DNA of 18,501 nt from Collinsella sp. (lineage in GTDB: Bacteria; Actinomycetota; Coriobacteriia; Coriobacteriales; Coriobacteriaceae), in assembly GCA_019414545.1 (NCBI GenBank), contig DXLV01000033.1, forward strand, positions 1 through 18,501. Direction: 5' to 3'. Within the stretch, counting starts at the first letter, position 1. Every line of letters starts with the position of its first letter. The notes beneath the pieces were generated by a model. That model was not told the origin of the DNA. It made no database searches and worked only from the letters and a program-made list of their open reading frames with translations. A program made the translations under genes and the position numbers. Below, piece by piece: positions 9,317-16,511 of the stretch.

Positions 9317-10045
9317 TTACTCGGCCTTGGGCTCAGCGGCCATCTCGGCCTCGGAGACCTGCTCCTTGCCGGAGCCAGCGAGGCAGGCGTCAGCCATGAG
9401 CTCGCACATAAGGGTGACAGCAGAGATAGCGTCATCGTTGCAGGGGATGCCGTACTCGACCTCGTCGGGATCGGAGTTGGTGTCGATCAGAGCGACGACG
9501 GGGATGTTCAGGCGCTGAGCCTCCTTGATGGCGTTCTCCTCGCGCTTGGTGTCGATGACGAAGAGAGCCTGGGGCAGACCCTTCATGTCGCGGGCACCAC
9601 CGAGGTTGGTCTGGAGCTTGGTGAGCTCCTTGCCGAGAACAGCCTGCTCCTTCTTGGGGAGCACTGCCATGCGGCCGTCCTCGACCATGGCCTCGAGCTC
9701 CTCCATGCGGTTGATGCGGGAGCGGATGGTGACGAAGTTGGTAAGCATGCCGCCGAGCCAACGCTGGTTGATGTAAGGCATGTTGGCGCGCTCAGCAGCG
9801 TTCTTGACGGCCTCCTGAGCCTGCTTCTTGGTGCCGACGAACAGCACGTTGCCGCCCTTGGCGACGTTCTTGACGAAGGTGTAGGCCTGGTCGGCGTCGA
9901 GGATGGTCTGCTTGAGGTCGAGGATGTAGATGCCGTTGCGCTCACCGAAGATGAACGGCTTCATCTTGGGGTTCCAGCGACGGGTCTGGTGACCGAAGTG
10001 GCAGCCGGCCTCGAGCAGGGTGCGGATATTAATCTTGGTAGCCAT
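9317..10045 (-). CDS. rpsB: 30S ribosomal protein S2
   Basis: Structural protein of the small ribosomal subunit and the last large protein to join it. The product is 242 residues. LLEAGCHFGHQTRRWNPKMK near the N-terminus, FVGTKKQAQEAV, INQRWLGGMLTNF and the C-terminal VALIDTNSDP segment are diagnostic. It ends in a short Glu/Ala/Lys-rich tail. The ATG at 10045 has a full AGGAGG with 6 nt spacing. It is transcribed with tsf from its own promoter, with a leader of about 130 nt that could host autoregulation. Confidence 0.98.
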   Translation of the reverse strand: MATKINIRTLLEAGCHFGHQTRRWNPKMKPFIFGERNGIYILDLKQTILDADQAYTFVKNVAKGGNVLFVGTKKQAQEAVKNAAERANMPYINQRWLGGMLTNFVTIRSRINRMEELEAMVEDGRMAVLPKKEQAVLGKELTKLQTNLGGARDMKGLPQALFVIDTKREENAIKEAQRLNIPVVALIDTNSDPDEVEYGIPCNDDAISAVTLMCELMADACLAGSGKEQVSEAEMAAEPKAE

Positions 10046-10180
10046 GTTAAACCTCCTGTGGTTTGCCTCCGCGCGGGGTCATCCTCCAAAACCAACCCGG
10101 ACATGTGCTACCAAAGCCCGGGCACCACGGTATGAAGTAGCCGCGCGTGCGTGATAAAAACCTGTTGCCGTGAAGCAACC
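10046..10180 (-). promoter_or_regulatory. Long structured 5' leader of rpsB
   Basis: From the predicted start near 10180 to the rpsB ATG is about 135 nt. Within it, on the minus-strand RNA, I see a 5'-terminal hairpin (GTTGC-TTCACG-GCAAC, 10164-10179). There are also two overlapping alternative pairings in 10096-10127: CCCGG with CCGGG, or GTGC with GCAC. A GGTTT/AAACC pair (10060-10093) closes a loop that holds two decoy GGAGG motifs before the real AGGAGG. S2 leaders that bind S2 are known in other bacteria; whether this is one is inference. Confidence 0.35.
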
Positions 10181-10186
10181 CGATGA

Positions 10187-10215
10187 ATGATAGCAGGAAT
10201 GCATCTTCCTGCCAA
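10187..10215 (-). promoter_or_regulatory. Sigma-70-type promoter of rpsB-tsf
   Basis: On the minus strand TTGGCA (10215-10210) and TATCAT (10192-10187) are separated by exactly 17 nt, close to consensus. It lies about 50 nt after the xerC stop and about 140 nt before the rpsB start. Confidence 0.75.
10193..10212. repeat. Perfect inverted repeat inside the rpsB promoter
   Basis: GCAGGAA (10193-10199) and TTCCTGC (10206-10212) are perfect reverse complements separated by 6 nt. The 20-bp element fills the promoter spacer and overlaps half of the -35, the position expected for a repressor operator. It is not followed by a T-run on either strand, so it is not a terminator. Confidence 0.6.
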
Positions 10216-10241
10216 CCCGCAATCAAAACCACACACCTGAG

Positions 10242-10276
10242 CGCGGCGCGGGACGTCCCAGCCACTATTCGCCGCG
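10242..10276 (-). terminator. Possible GC-rich terminator hairpin at the end of xerC
   Basis: The 7-bp arms CGCGGCG (10242-10248) and CGCCGCG (10270-10276) enclose a 10-bp palindrome GGGACGTCCC (10250-10259), and the xerC stop is within the loop. There is no T-run after it on the minus strand, so termination is only a guess; it could instead be an mRNA 3' structure. Confidence 0.25.
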
Positions 10277-11185
10277 GGGATGGGCTTGAGACACAGCCCG
10301 CTTAAGCCGATCGGGTGTGAGATGCGTGTAGATCTGCGTCGTGGACAGGCTCGCATGGCCCAGCAGCTCTTGAACCGAGCGCAGGTCCGCACCGCCCTCG
10401 AGCAAGTCGGTCGCAAAGGTATGGCGCATCGCATGCGGGGCGATGTCGGCAGGCATGCCGGCGAGCGTCGCCAGCGTATGAAACCGCCGCCTGAGCATGG
10501 CGGCACTCATGCGATTACCGCGCGCCGATATAAGCAGCGGATGCGGCCCGGTAACGGGGTCACGACGCTTTGCCTGAGCGAGCAACTCCGGCCTCCCCTC
10601 CTCAATATAGAGACGCGTCGCCTCGAGCGCACGACGATACAGAGGGACGATACGTTCTTTGCTCCCCTTGCCCCACAGGCGCAGCGTGCGTTCGGACCAC
10701 GCAATGGACTCCACATTGAGTGCTGCGAGCTCAGAGATACGGGCGCCCGAGGCATAGAGCAGCTCGAGCATCGTCGCATCGCGCAGTCCCGCGGGTGTTG
10801 AGGTATCAGGCGTCTTGAGCAGCGCCTCCACCTGTTGGGTCGTCAGCACACCGGGTAGATCGCGCGGGAGCTTGGGCGAGGAAATTGCCGAGACCACATC
10901 GCCCTCCACGACCCCCTCGGCAGCCATCCATCGATAGAGCGATCGGATAGCCGACAGATGCGCCGCAAGCGTTCGGGGAGCCACCTGCTCACGCGAAAGC
11001 TCGGCAAGATAGCGGCGAATGGTGCGCACGTCGGCAGCGAAAGCATCGATATCCTCGCGCTCGCACCAGGCAGCAAAGCGCTCCAGCCTCGAGCCATAGG
11101 CCGTCACCGTGTTGGGAGAAAGTCCCTCGACACGTGAGATATAGGCGATAAACGAGTCGACGGTGTCGTACAGGTCAAAGGCTAT
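10265..11185 (-). CDS. xerC: Site-specific tyrosine recombinase XerC/XerD family, apparent AUA start
   Basis: Tyrosine recombinase that resolves chromosome dimers at dif. The product is 306 residues from the proposed start, a normal Xer length. The N-terminal SAM-like core-binding domain begins FDLYDTVDSFIAYISRVEGL and LSPNTVTAY. The catalytic set is complete: Arg149 (GARISEL), Lys173 (LWGKGSKERIV), His251 and Arg254 (PHAMRHTFATD), His277 (LLGHASLSTTQ) and the nucleophile Tyr286 (IYTHL). The first standard start in frame is a GTG at 11107 (280 residues), but it deletes the conserved first helix and has no ribosome site. The only well-placed codon upstream is ATA at 11185, 9 nt after GGAGG and overlapping the trmFO TAG. 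XerC versus XerD cannot be decided from this alone; the position after trmFO matches Firmicutes codV/xerC. Confidence 0.9.
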   Translation of the reverse strand: MAFDLYDTVDSFIAYISRVEGLSPNTVTAYGSRLERFAAWCEREDIDAFAADVRTIRRYLAELSREQVAPRTLAAHLSAIRSLYRWMAAEGVVEGDVVSAISSPKLPRDLPGVLTTQQVEALLKTPDTSTPAGLRDATMLELLYASGARISELAALNVESIAWSERTLRLWGKGSKERIVPLYRRALEATRLYIEEGRPELLAQAKRRDPVTGPHPLLISARGNRMSAAMLRRRFHTLATLAGMPADIAPHAMRHTFATDLLEGGADLRSVQELLGHASLSTTQIYTHLTPDRLKRAVSQAHPRGE

Positions 11186-12519
11186 GACCGGTCGCCTCCA
11201 AACAGATCAGGACGAGTGGCCAGATAGGCATCAAGGGCCTCGAGCGCACGGTCCGTATAGGCCTGGTAGCGGTCGCGCTTGCTGTGGCGCTTACCATCCT
11301 CGAGTGGCGGCACCAGGCCAAAGTTGACATGCATGGGCTGATAGCCCACGGTGGCAGGATCGGTCGCATAGCCCACGAGCGCACCCAGGGCACCCACACG
11401 CGGCAACTCGACGCCCGCGGCACCGATAGCATCGGCATAGGTGTTGAGCGCCGCGAGCAGACCTGTCGCCACGGCTTCCATGTACCCCTCGGTGCCGGTG
11501 ATCTGACCGGCCAGGCGCACACCGGTACCGGGCACGGCGAAGGTGCCATCGAGCACGTGCGGGGCGTCGACAAAGGTATTGCGGTGCATGACACCGTAGC
11601 GGAAGAACTCAGCGTTCTCCAGGCCCGGCACCATATGGAAGACGCGCTTCTGCTCGCCAAAGGTCAGGTTGGTCTGGAAGCCCACCAGGTTATAGGCGGT
11701 CTTCTCCTTGTTCTCGGCGCGCAGCTGGATCGCCGCCCAGGGGCGACGTCCGGTACGCGGGTCGGTGAGGCCGACGGGCTTCATGGCGCCAAAGCGAATG
11801 GCGTCCTTGCCGGTGCGCGCAACTTCCTCGGCAGGTTGGCAGGCCTGGAACAGATCGCCGCCCTCAAAGTCTTTGAGCACCACGCGGTCGGCCGTGGTAA
11901 GTGCCTCGATAAAGGCCTCGTACTCCTCCTTGTTGAGCGGAGCGTTGAGATAGTCGCCGCTCCCCTGCTCCTCGTAGCGCGACTGCGAAAACAGCACGTC
12001 CATATCGAGCGTGGAGGCATCGACGATCGGCGCCGCGGCATCGAAGAACGCAAGGGCATCGCCGCCGACGAGCTTCATGACCTCTTCGCTCAGCGCCGGT
12101 GAACACAGCGGGCCCGCGGCAATGACCACGTGGCCCTCGGGAATCTGCGTGACCTCGCCGTGCGCGACCTCGATATTGGGACGGGCGGCAACCTCGGCCT
12201 CGACAAGCTCGGAAAACTTGACGCGGTCGACCGCCAGGGCACCGCCGGCGGGAACAGCCGCGCGATGGGCGCAATCGAGCAGGACTGAACCCATGCGCTT
12301 AAGCTCGGCCTTCAGCAAACCAGCCGCGGAATCCGGACGGGTCGACTTAAACGAATTGGAACAGACGAGCTCTGCCAGGTGATCGGTATGGTGGGCCGGG
12401 GAGCTCACCTGGGGGCGCATCTCGCACAGCTTTACGGAAAACCCGCGATCCGCCAGCTGAATCGCGCACTCCGAACCCGCCAGACCGCCACCGATAACCG
12501 TCACCTGATCAAACAGCAT
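11182..12519 (-). CDS. trmFO: Methylenetetrahydrofolate-tRNA (uracil-5-)-methyltransferase
   Basis: FAD-dependent enzyme that methylates U54 of tRNA to m5U (ribothymidine) with 5,10-methylenetetrahydrofolate. The product is 445 residues. The N-terminal dinucleotide fold is VTVIGGGLAGSE (7-18). The conserved ELVCSNSFKS holds Cys53 and FQACQPAEE holds Cys227, matching the two family cysteines. The core also has KPVGLTDPRTGRRPWAAIQL, LTFGEQKRVFHMVPGLE and GQITGTEGYMEA. The ATG at 12519 has AGGTG 7 nt upstream; an in-frame TTG at 12525 lies too close to it. It begins 14 nt after dprA, and its TAG stop overlaps the proposed xerC start. Confidence 0.96.
   Translation of the reverse strand: MLFDQVTVIGGGLAGSECAIQLADRGFSVKLCEMRPQVSSPAHHTDHLAELVCSNSFKSTRPDSAAGLLKAELKRMGSVLLDCAHRAAVPAGGALAVDRVKFSELVEAEVAARPNIEVAHGEVTQIPEGHVVIAAGPLCSPALSEEVMKLVGGDALAFFDAAAPIVDASTLDMDVLFSQSRYEEQGSGDYLNAPLNKEEYEAFIEALTTADRVVLKDFEGGDLFQACQPAEEVARTGKDAIRFGAMKPVGLTDPRTGRRPWAAIQLRAENKEKTAYNLVGFQTNLTFGEQKRVFHMVPGLENAEFFRYGVMHRNTFVDAPHVLDGTFAVPGTGVRLAGQITGTEGYMEAVATGLLAALNTYADAIGAAGVELPRVGALGALVGYATDPATVGYQPMHVNFGLVPPLEDGKRHSKRDRYQAYTDRALEALDAYLATRPDLFGGDRS
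11195..11199 (-). promoter_or_regulatory. Shine-Dalgarno site supporting the upstream xerC start
   Basis: GGAGG on the minus strand, inside the end of trmFO, 9 nt before the ATA at 11185-11183. No similar site lies near the GTG at 11107. Confidence 0.5.
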
Positions 12520-12533
12520 CTGCAAACACCTTT

Positions 12534-13469
12534 CTAATTGACATGTTTTCCATTGTGACCGAAGGGCGTCTGGGCGTGAAGAGCAAACTTGGAGGGCGCA
12601 TACCTTCCATCCATCATGCGCTCGATAAGGCCCTCGAGCTCAAGCGAACCCAGGAGCTTAAGTACGCCAACGGCATCGAGCGAGACGAGTGCCGCGATGT
12701 CGTCGACCTTGAGCGGAGAGGCGATGAGTGCATGCATCACGGTCTGCTGTGTTTGATCCAGGTCGGCAATGCCGGGAGCATCGGGGCGCGAGTAGCGCAG
12801 GGTGCCGTAGATGCGTGAAATAGCCATCTCGATAGATTCCTCGTCGATGATGCAGCAGGCACCGTTCGCAATGAGGTAATTCGTGCCACGCGACTCGGGC
12901 GATAGGATCGACCCCGGCACGGCAAGAAGTTCTCGCCCCAAATCCATAGCAGCCTCGGCTGTAGAAAACGTCCCGGAAGGCATACCCGCCTCGGATACAA
13001 AGAGGGCTTGCGACAAGGCCGCGATTACGCGATTGCGGCGCGGAAAGGCAAACTTGCGCGGACCCATGCCCCACGGAGAGATCGACACGACCGCGCCACC
13101 CGTATCGAGCGTGCGCGTAATAAGCCCCGCGCTCGAACGCGGGTAGACCACGTCGGCGCCCGTCCCCAGCACCACGACGTGTTTACCGCCAGCGTTGACC
13201 GCAGCCCAACCCGAGGCCTGGTCACAACCGACCGCGCCGCCCGAGACTACCGTCACGCCCGCCTCGACCGCCACCTTTGACGCAAGCTCTGCCACGGCAA
13301 GACCATACGGCGAGGCCTTGCGCGCGCCGATGATGGAGAGCGCGGGCGTCGAAAGCACCTCGGGGTTGCCGCGCACATAGAGCGTCTGGGGTACATCAGA
13401 AAGCTCCAAAACGGTCTCGGGATACAACGTATCACCTGGATGCAGCTCAAAGGTCCCCTCGGCCATCAT
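12534..13469 (-). CDS. dprA: DNA-processing protein DprA (Smf), short form
   Basis: Loads RecA onto incoming single-stranded DNA during transformation; family members also occur in non-competent bacteria. The product is 311 residues. The Rossmann-like core runs from about residue 28 to 215, with LSIIGARKASPYG (44-56), VVLGTGADVVYP (99-110), FPRRNRVIAALS (142-153) and GRELLAVPGSI (178-188). A C-terminal winged-helix segment (about 235-298) includes VDDIAALVSLDAVGVLKLLG. The N-terminal SAM-like domain of many DprA proteins is absent, and the usual S-G-x-A-x-G-I-D motif reads SGGAVGCDQASG (76-87). The reading frame is open upstream inside comM, but the ATG at 13469 has AGGAGG and overlaps the comM TGA as ATGA; a second ATG follows immediately, so the protein may begin one residue later. 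Confidence 0.9.
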   Translation of the reverse strand: MMAEGTFELHPGDTLYPETVLELSDVPQTLYVRGNPEVLSTPALSIIGARKASPYGLAVAELASKVAVEAGVTVVSGGAVGCDQASGWAAVNAGGKHVVVLGTGADVVYPRSSAGLITRTLDTGGAVVSISPWGMGPRKFAFPRRNRVIAALSQALFVSEAGMPSGTFSTAEAAMDLGRELLAVPGSILSPESRGTNYLIANGACCIIDEESIEMAISRIYGTLRYSRPDAPGIADLDQTQQTVMHALIASPLKVDDIAALVSLDAVGVLKLLGSLELEGLIERMMDGRYAPSKFALHAQTPFGHNGKHVN

Positions 13470-14989
13470 TGGTCCCTCCTTCCCTGGTACATCGCCGCCT
13501 CGAGCACGTGGTCCTGCGTCACATGCTCGCTCTCGGCGACGTCGGCGATTGTACGAGCGATACGCACCAGGCGCACGATACCGCGACCCGTGAGATGTGT
13601 GCGCTTCGACAGGCCGAGTACACACTTCTCCGCCGCATCATCGAGCTCAAAGGTCGAAACGACGCCGTCAATGGACCGCGTCTCGTCATCCTCGACCTCG
13701 GCATCCGCATCGTCCATACGGGATTCGCGCCAAGCGCGAAAAGCGCGACCGCGCACAACGTAGTCACGTAACTCGGCAGACGACATACCCTCCGCACCCT
13801 CGATAATCACTTGGGGGTCGGGACGGGTCACATCGATCATCATGTCGATACGGTCGGCCAAAGGACCGCGCAGCTTTGACCGATAGCGCTCGACCATCGC
13901 CGCCGAGCAGCGGCATGGCACCTCACGGTCGCCCAAAAAGCCGCAGGGACAGGGATTGCTCGCAGCCAGCAGCTGAAAGCGCGACGGGAAGGTAAAGGCC
14001 CCGTCGACGCGCACGATCCTCACATAGCCGCGCTCGATGGGCTGACGCAGCGTCTGCAGCACACTCGTGGGAAACTCGGCAAGCTCGTCCAAAAAGAGCA
14101 CGCCGCCATGAGCCAGGCTGATCTCACCCGGATGCACCGGGCGCCCTCCGCCAATGAGGCCAGCCGTTGATATGCTGTGATGGGGACTTCGAAATGGCCG
14201 ATGACCTGCCAATAAGCCATCGATGTTCTCGCCCAAGACCGAATGGATGCACAGCGCCTCCTGCTGGTCCTCAACGGAAAGCTCGGGCAGGATGCCGGTC
14301 ATACGACGGGCGAGCATCGTCTTGCCCGATCCCGGGGACCCGACCATAAGCAAACCGAGCTCACCCGCTGCCGCCAGCGCCATGCCGCGTTTGGCGACTT
14401 CCTGCCCCAGTACGTCGGCATAGTCGAGTTCGGGCTCAAAGGTCGCCTCGAGCACTTCAGAATCCAAGTAGTGCCGCGCGGCATCGCCCATGCCATGGGC
14501 AAGCTGAGACAAATGATCGATGAATCCACAATCCACGCCCGCGAGTGGCACATGCTGGTCTGACCTGCCGGCGATAAAAGACAGCCCCATATCACGCGCC
14601 AATAGCTGAAACGCCACCTCGCCCTTGACAGGAAGCACCGTACCGTCCAAGCCAAGCTCACCTGCGATAAGACAACGATCGAGGTTGTCGCGGGGAATCT
14701 GACCATCGGCCGCCAATACCGCGATGGCGATGGGCAGATCAAAGCCGCTACCGGTCTTGCGAATATCGCCAGGCGCCAGATTGACCGTAATGCCCGAGCG
14801 CGGGATTTCAAACCCGGCGGAGCGCATCGCGCAGCGAATACGACCGCGTGACTCCATCACCTCCATACTCGGAATGCCGAGCATCTGAATGCCCGGAACG
14901 CCGCCGGCAAGCGAGACCTCGACCGTGACGTGAATCGCCTCGACGCCACGGATGCAGGCCGCGTGAACGGCAAACGTCTCGAACGCCAT
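13466..14989 (-). CDS. comM: YifB/ComM-family Mg chelatase-like AAA+ ATPase
   Basis: AAA+ ATPase whose characterised members act as hexameric helicases promoting branch migration during recombination of incoming DNA. The product is 507 residues, the usual size. An N-terminal Lon-protease-like fold domain (about 1-170) has GGVPGIQMLGIPSMEVMESR and NLAPGDIRKTGSGFDLPIA. The ATPase core has Walker A GSPGSGKT (217-224), HHSISTAGLIGGG, Walker B VLFLDE (297-302), a Cys cluster in NPCPCGFLGD and CRC (345-361), and RGPLADRIDM (374-383). The reading frame is open upstream, but the ATG at 14989 overlaps the yraN TGA as ATGA and begins the conserved MAFETF segment. It pairs functionally with dprA, which overlaps its end. 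Confidence 0.95.
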   Translation of the reverse strand: MAFETFAVHAACIRGVEAIHVTVEVSLAGGVPGIQMLGIPSMEVMESRGRIRCAMRSAGFEIPRSGITVNLAPGDIRKTGSGFDLPIAIAVLAADGQIPRDNLDRCLIAGELGLDGTVLPVKGEVAFQLLARDMGLSFIAGRSDQHVPLAGVDCGFIDHLSQLAHGMGDAARHYLDSEVLEATFEPELDYADVLGQEVAKRGMALAAAGELGLLMVGSPGSGKTMLARRMTGILPELSVEDQQEALCIHSVLGENIDGLLAGHRPFRSPHHSISTAGLIGGGRPVHPGEISLAHGGVLFLDELAEFPTSVLQTLRQPIERGYVRIVRVDGAFTFPSRFQLLAASNPCPCGFLGDREVPCRCSAAMVERYRSKLRGPLADRIDMMIDVTRPDPQVIIEGAEGMSSAELRDYVVRGRAFRAWRESRMDDADAEVEDDETRSIDGVVSTFELDDAAEKCVLGLSKRTHLTGRGIVRLVRIARTIADVAESEHVTQDHVLEAAMYQGRRDQ

Positions 14990-15474
14990 CACGACACCTG
15001 CCAATCGAACGCGTTGTACTGATGCTCGATCTCGGCGATATGCCCGCCACGAATGGTGACGCCCACGGCATCGAAGCGAATCGCCTTGAGCGGATAATGC
15101 TCCATGAGATAGCAACTTGCGATGCGGCGGTAGCGGCGTTGCTTTTGGGCGTCCACGGCCTCCTCGGGAAAGACCCGCGTGCTGCAATCCAGTGCGACGC
15201 GTCTGGTCTTGACCTCGGCCATCACCACGACATCGTCGAGCTCATCGAGCAGCACCAGATCGGCCTCGCCCTCGGTGCAACGATAACCCTGCTCCAGCAA
15301 GGTGTAGCCGCGCTCGTTAAAGTAGTCGATGGTGATCAGCTCGCCCAGCATGCCCAGCTCGCGGGGACTGAGTCCCTTGATAAACTCGGGCGTCATCGCC
15401 CCGCAGTCGAGCTCGCCGTTTTCCCAACGCTCCTTGAGCTGCTGCGTCTTGCTCTTTTTGCTTGCGGCACTCAT
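14989..15474 (-). CDS. yraN: YraN/UPF0102-family endonuclease-like protein
   Basis: Small protein of the UPF0102 family, which has a restriction-endonuclease-like fold; its cellular role is not settled. The product is 161 residues. The family core is at about 38-155: LGMLGELITIDYFNERGY, then GEADLVLLD (69-77) and VMAEVKTRR (84-92), a PD-(D/E)XK-like pattern, and QKQRRYRRIASCYL (110-123). The first 37-40 residues, Lys/Gln-rich and then FIKGLSPREL, form an extension not usual in YraN proteins of about 120 residues. The ATG at 15474 has AAAGGAG 5 nt upstream; an earlier in-frame start (15564) adds unrelated residues. It heads the yraN-comM-dprA-trmFO-xerC unit. A TTGACG follows the rnhB terminator, but I see no convincing -10 after it. 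Confidence 0.9.
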   Translation of the reverse strand: MSAASKKSKTQQLKERWENGELDCGAMTPEFIKGLSPRELGMLGELITIDYFNERGYTLLEQGYRCTEGEADLVLLDELDDVVVMAEVKTRRVALDCSTRVFPEEAVDAQKQRRYRRIASCYLMEHYPLKAIRFDAVGVTIRGGHIAEIEHQYNAFDWQVS

Positions 15475-15572
15475 GGGGTCTCCTTTCCCGCACACTGCAT
15501 TGCCCCGATGATGAGGGCACCTTTCATGCGGGTAAGTACCGGAAGCAAACCAAAAGCTGACCAAATGCCGTC

Positions 15573-15614
15573 AAAAAACGGGTCGTACGCAGCAATGCTG
15601 TTGCATACGGCCCG
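15573..15614 (-). terminator. Rho-independent terminator after rnhB
   Basis: A long imperfect stem between 15579 and 15614 (on the minus strand CGGGCCGTATGCA pairs with TGCGTACGACCCG, with one mismatch and one G-U) is followed by six T on the minus strand (15578-15573). It lies about 50 nt after the rnhB stop and ends that transcript before yraN. Confidence 0.85.
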
Positions 15615-15663
15615 CTGCCAGCAGGTTTATAAAACCCCTGAGGTCCCTGTCTCCACAATTGAC

Positions 15664-16452
15664 CTAGAAAAGGCGCTCAGTCTGCAGAAAGTTTCCGCAA
15701 AAGCTCACGCGGTGCAGTGGACAAAGTCCATGTTTGCGAATGGCCTCGATGTGCTCGGGGCTTGCGTAGCCTTTCGATTCGGCCAAATGGTACTCGGGAT
15801 ACTCGGCATCGTACTCGACCATCATCTCATCACGCGTGACCTTGGCCATGATGGACGCCGCGGCGATACAGGCGATCTTGGCATCGCCCTTCACCACGTC
15901 GCGCTCGTTGGGAACGGCGCCCAAGGGGTTACCGTCCATAAGCACGCAATCGGGCTCGAGCCCCGTATCGGCCACGGCGCCCGCGACAGCGGCTCGAATG
16001 GCGCGGGCCATGCCCATCTCATCGATATCCTTAGGCGCGATATGGCAAAAACCAATTGCCGTCGCCACCTCGGCAATCTTCACTGAGAGCAACTCGCGGC
16101 GCGCCGGCGTGAGCTTTTTGGAATCGTTGATGCCCCAGACGCGCGGCTCCATAGGAAGGCAGACGGCGCATACCGTCAAAGGACCGGCCACCGATCCGCG
16201 ACCCACCTCGTCGACACCAACGACTACCCCATCGCCGCCAAGCTCATGCATAAGCTCGTACATGTCATTGACGCGCTCGCGCTCGGCAAGTTCCTTGGCA
16301 TGGCGCTTAAGAGCACGCTCGCAAGCCTTGATCACCTGCTGGCGCGGGTCCTCGCGATAATGCTCCACGAGGGCGGGGATCTCCTCAAACGTAGCGCTCG
16401 CCAACTCACCGGCAACCTGCGATGCCGAAACCGAGCTCGTCATATTGGCCAT
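15664..16452 (-). CDS. rnhB: Ribonuclease HII
   Basis: Removes ribonucleotides embedded in DNA and RNA from RNA-DNA hybrids. The product is 262 residues. The first 75 or so residues form an extension of the kind found in Gram-positive RNase HII, largely helical and charged. The catalytic core has VGVDEVGRGSVAGPL with Asp81 and Glu82, INDSKKLTPARR, VLMDGNPLG with Asp173, and KGDAKIACIAAASIMAKV followed by TRD. The C-terminal KGYASPEH and HRVSFCG are also typical. The ATG at 16452 has AAGGAGG with about 8 nt spacing; an upstream in-frame ATG (16470) precedes this ribosome site. No promoter is evident between it and the rplS terminator, so it may rely on read-through. Confidence 0.96.
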   Translation of the reverse strand: MANMTSSVSASQVAGELASATFEEIPALVEHYREDPRQQVIKACERALKRHAKELAERERVNDMYELMHELGGDGVVVGVDEVGRGSVAGPLTVCAVCLPMEPRVWGINDSKKLTPARRELLSVKIAEVATAIGFCHIAPKDIDEMGMARAIRAAVAGAVADTGLEPDCVLMDGNPLGAVPNERDVVKGDAKIACIAAASIMAKVTRDEMMVEYDAEYPEYHLAESKGYASPEHIEAIRKHGLCPLHRVSFCGNFLQTERLF

Positions 16453-16481
16453 ACCAGGCCCTCCTTGCATGCAAATCAGAT

Positions 16482-16511
16482 AAAAAGAAGGGCCACCCGA
16501 AGGTGACCCTT
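16482..16511 (-). terminator. UUCG-loop terminator of rplS
   Basis: In the minus-strand RNA, AAGGGUCACC pairs with GGUGGCCCUU (16502-16511 with 16488-16497) across a UUCG tetraloop, followed by CUUUUUA. One pair is G-U in the minus RNA but would be a C-A mismatch in the plus RNA, which fixes the direction. A second small hairpin, TGTCCA-AACGAG-TGGACA, lies just upstream at 16513-16530. Confidence 0.9.

Noticed and set aside
10047..10082. 11-residue leader peptide (MTPRGGKPQEV) ending just before rpsB
   Set aside because: Its ATG abuts a GGAGG with no spacing and the sequence has no regulatory codon run; probably chance, though it ends over the rpsB ribosome site.
8633..10135. Plus-strand open reading frame of 500 codons opposite tsf and rpsB
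   Set aside because: Leu/Gly/Asp-rich antisense shadow of highly biased ribosomal genes; no domain, and it crosses the gap between two certain genes.
13470..13625. Upstream extension of dprA that might have restored an N-terminal domain
   Set aside because: The 52 extra residues overlap comM, are Arg-rich and show no SAM-domain pattern; the ATGA junction with AGGAGG marks the true start.
14990..15187. Upstream extension of comM by 66 residues
   Set aside because: It overlaps yraN and does not resemble the family; the conserved N-terminus starts at the ATG at 14989.
15475..15574. Promoter for the yraN unit from a TTGACG at 15569-15574
   Set aside because: No acceptable -10 lies 16-19 nt downstream, so I did not call it, although a promoter is expected after the terminator.
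15022..16086. Plus-strand frame of 354 codons opposite yraN and rnhB
   Set aside because: It reads through the rnhB terminator and both genes in antisense; no family resemblance.
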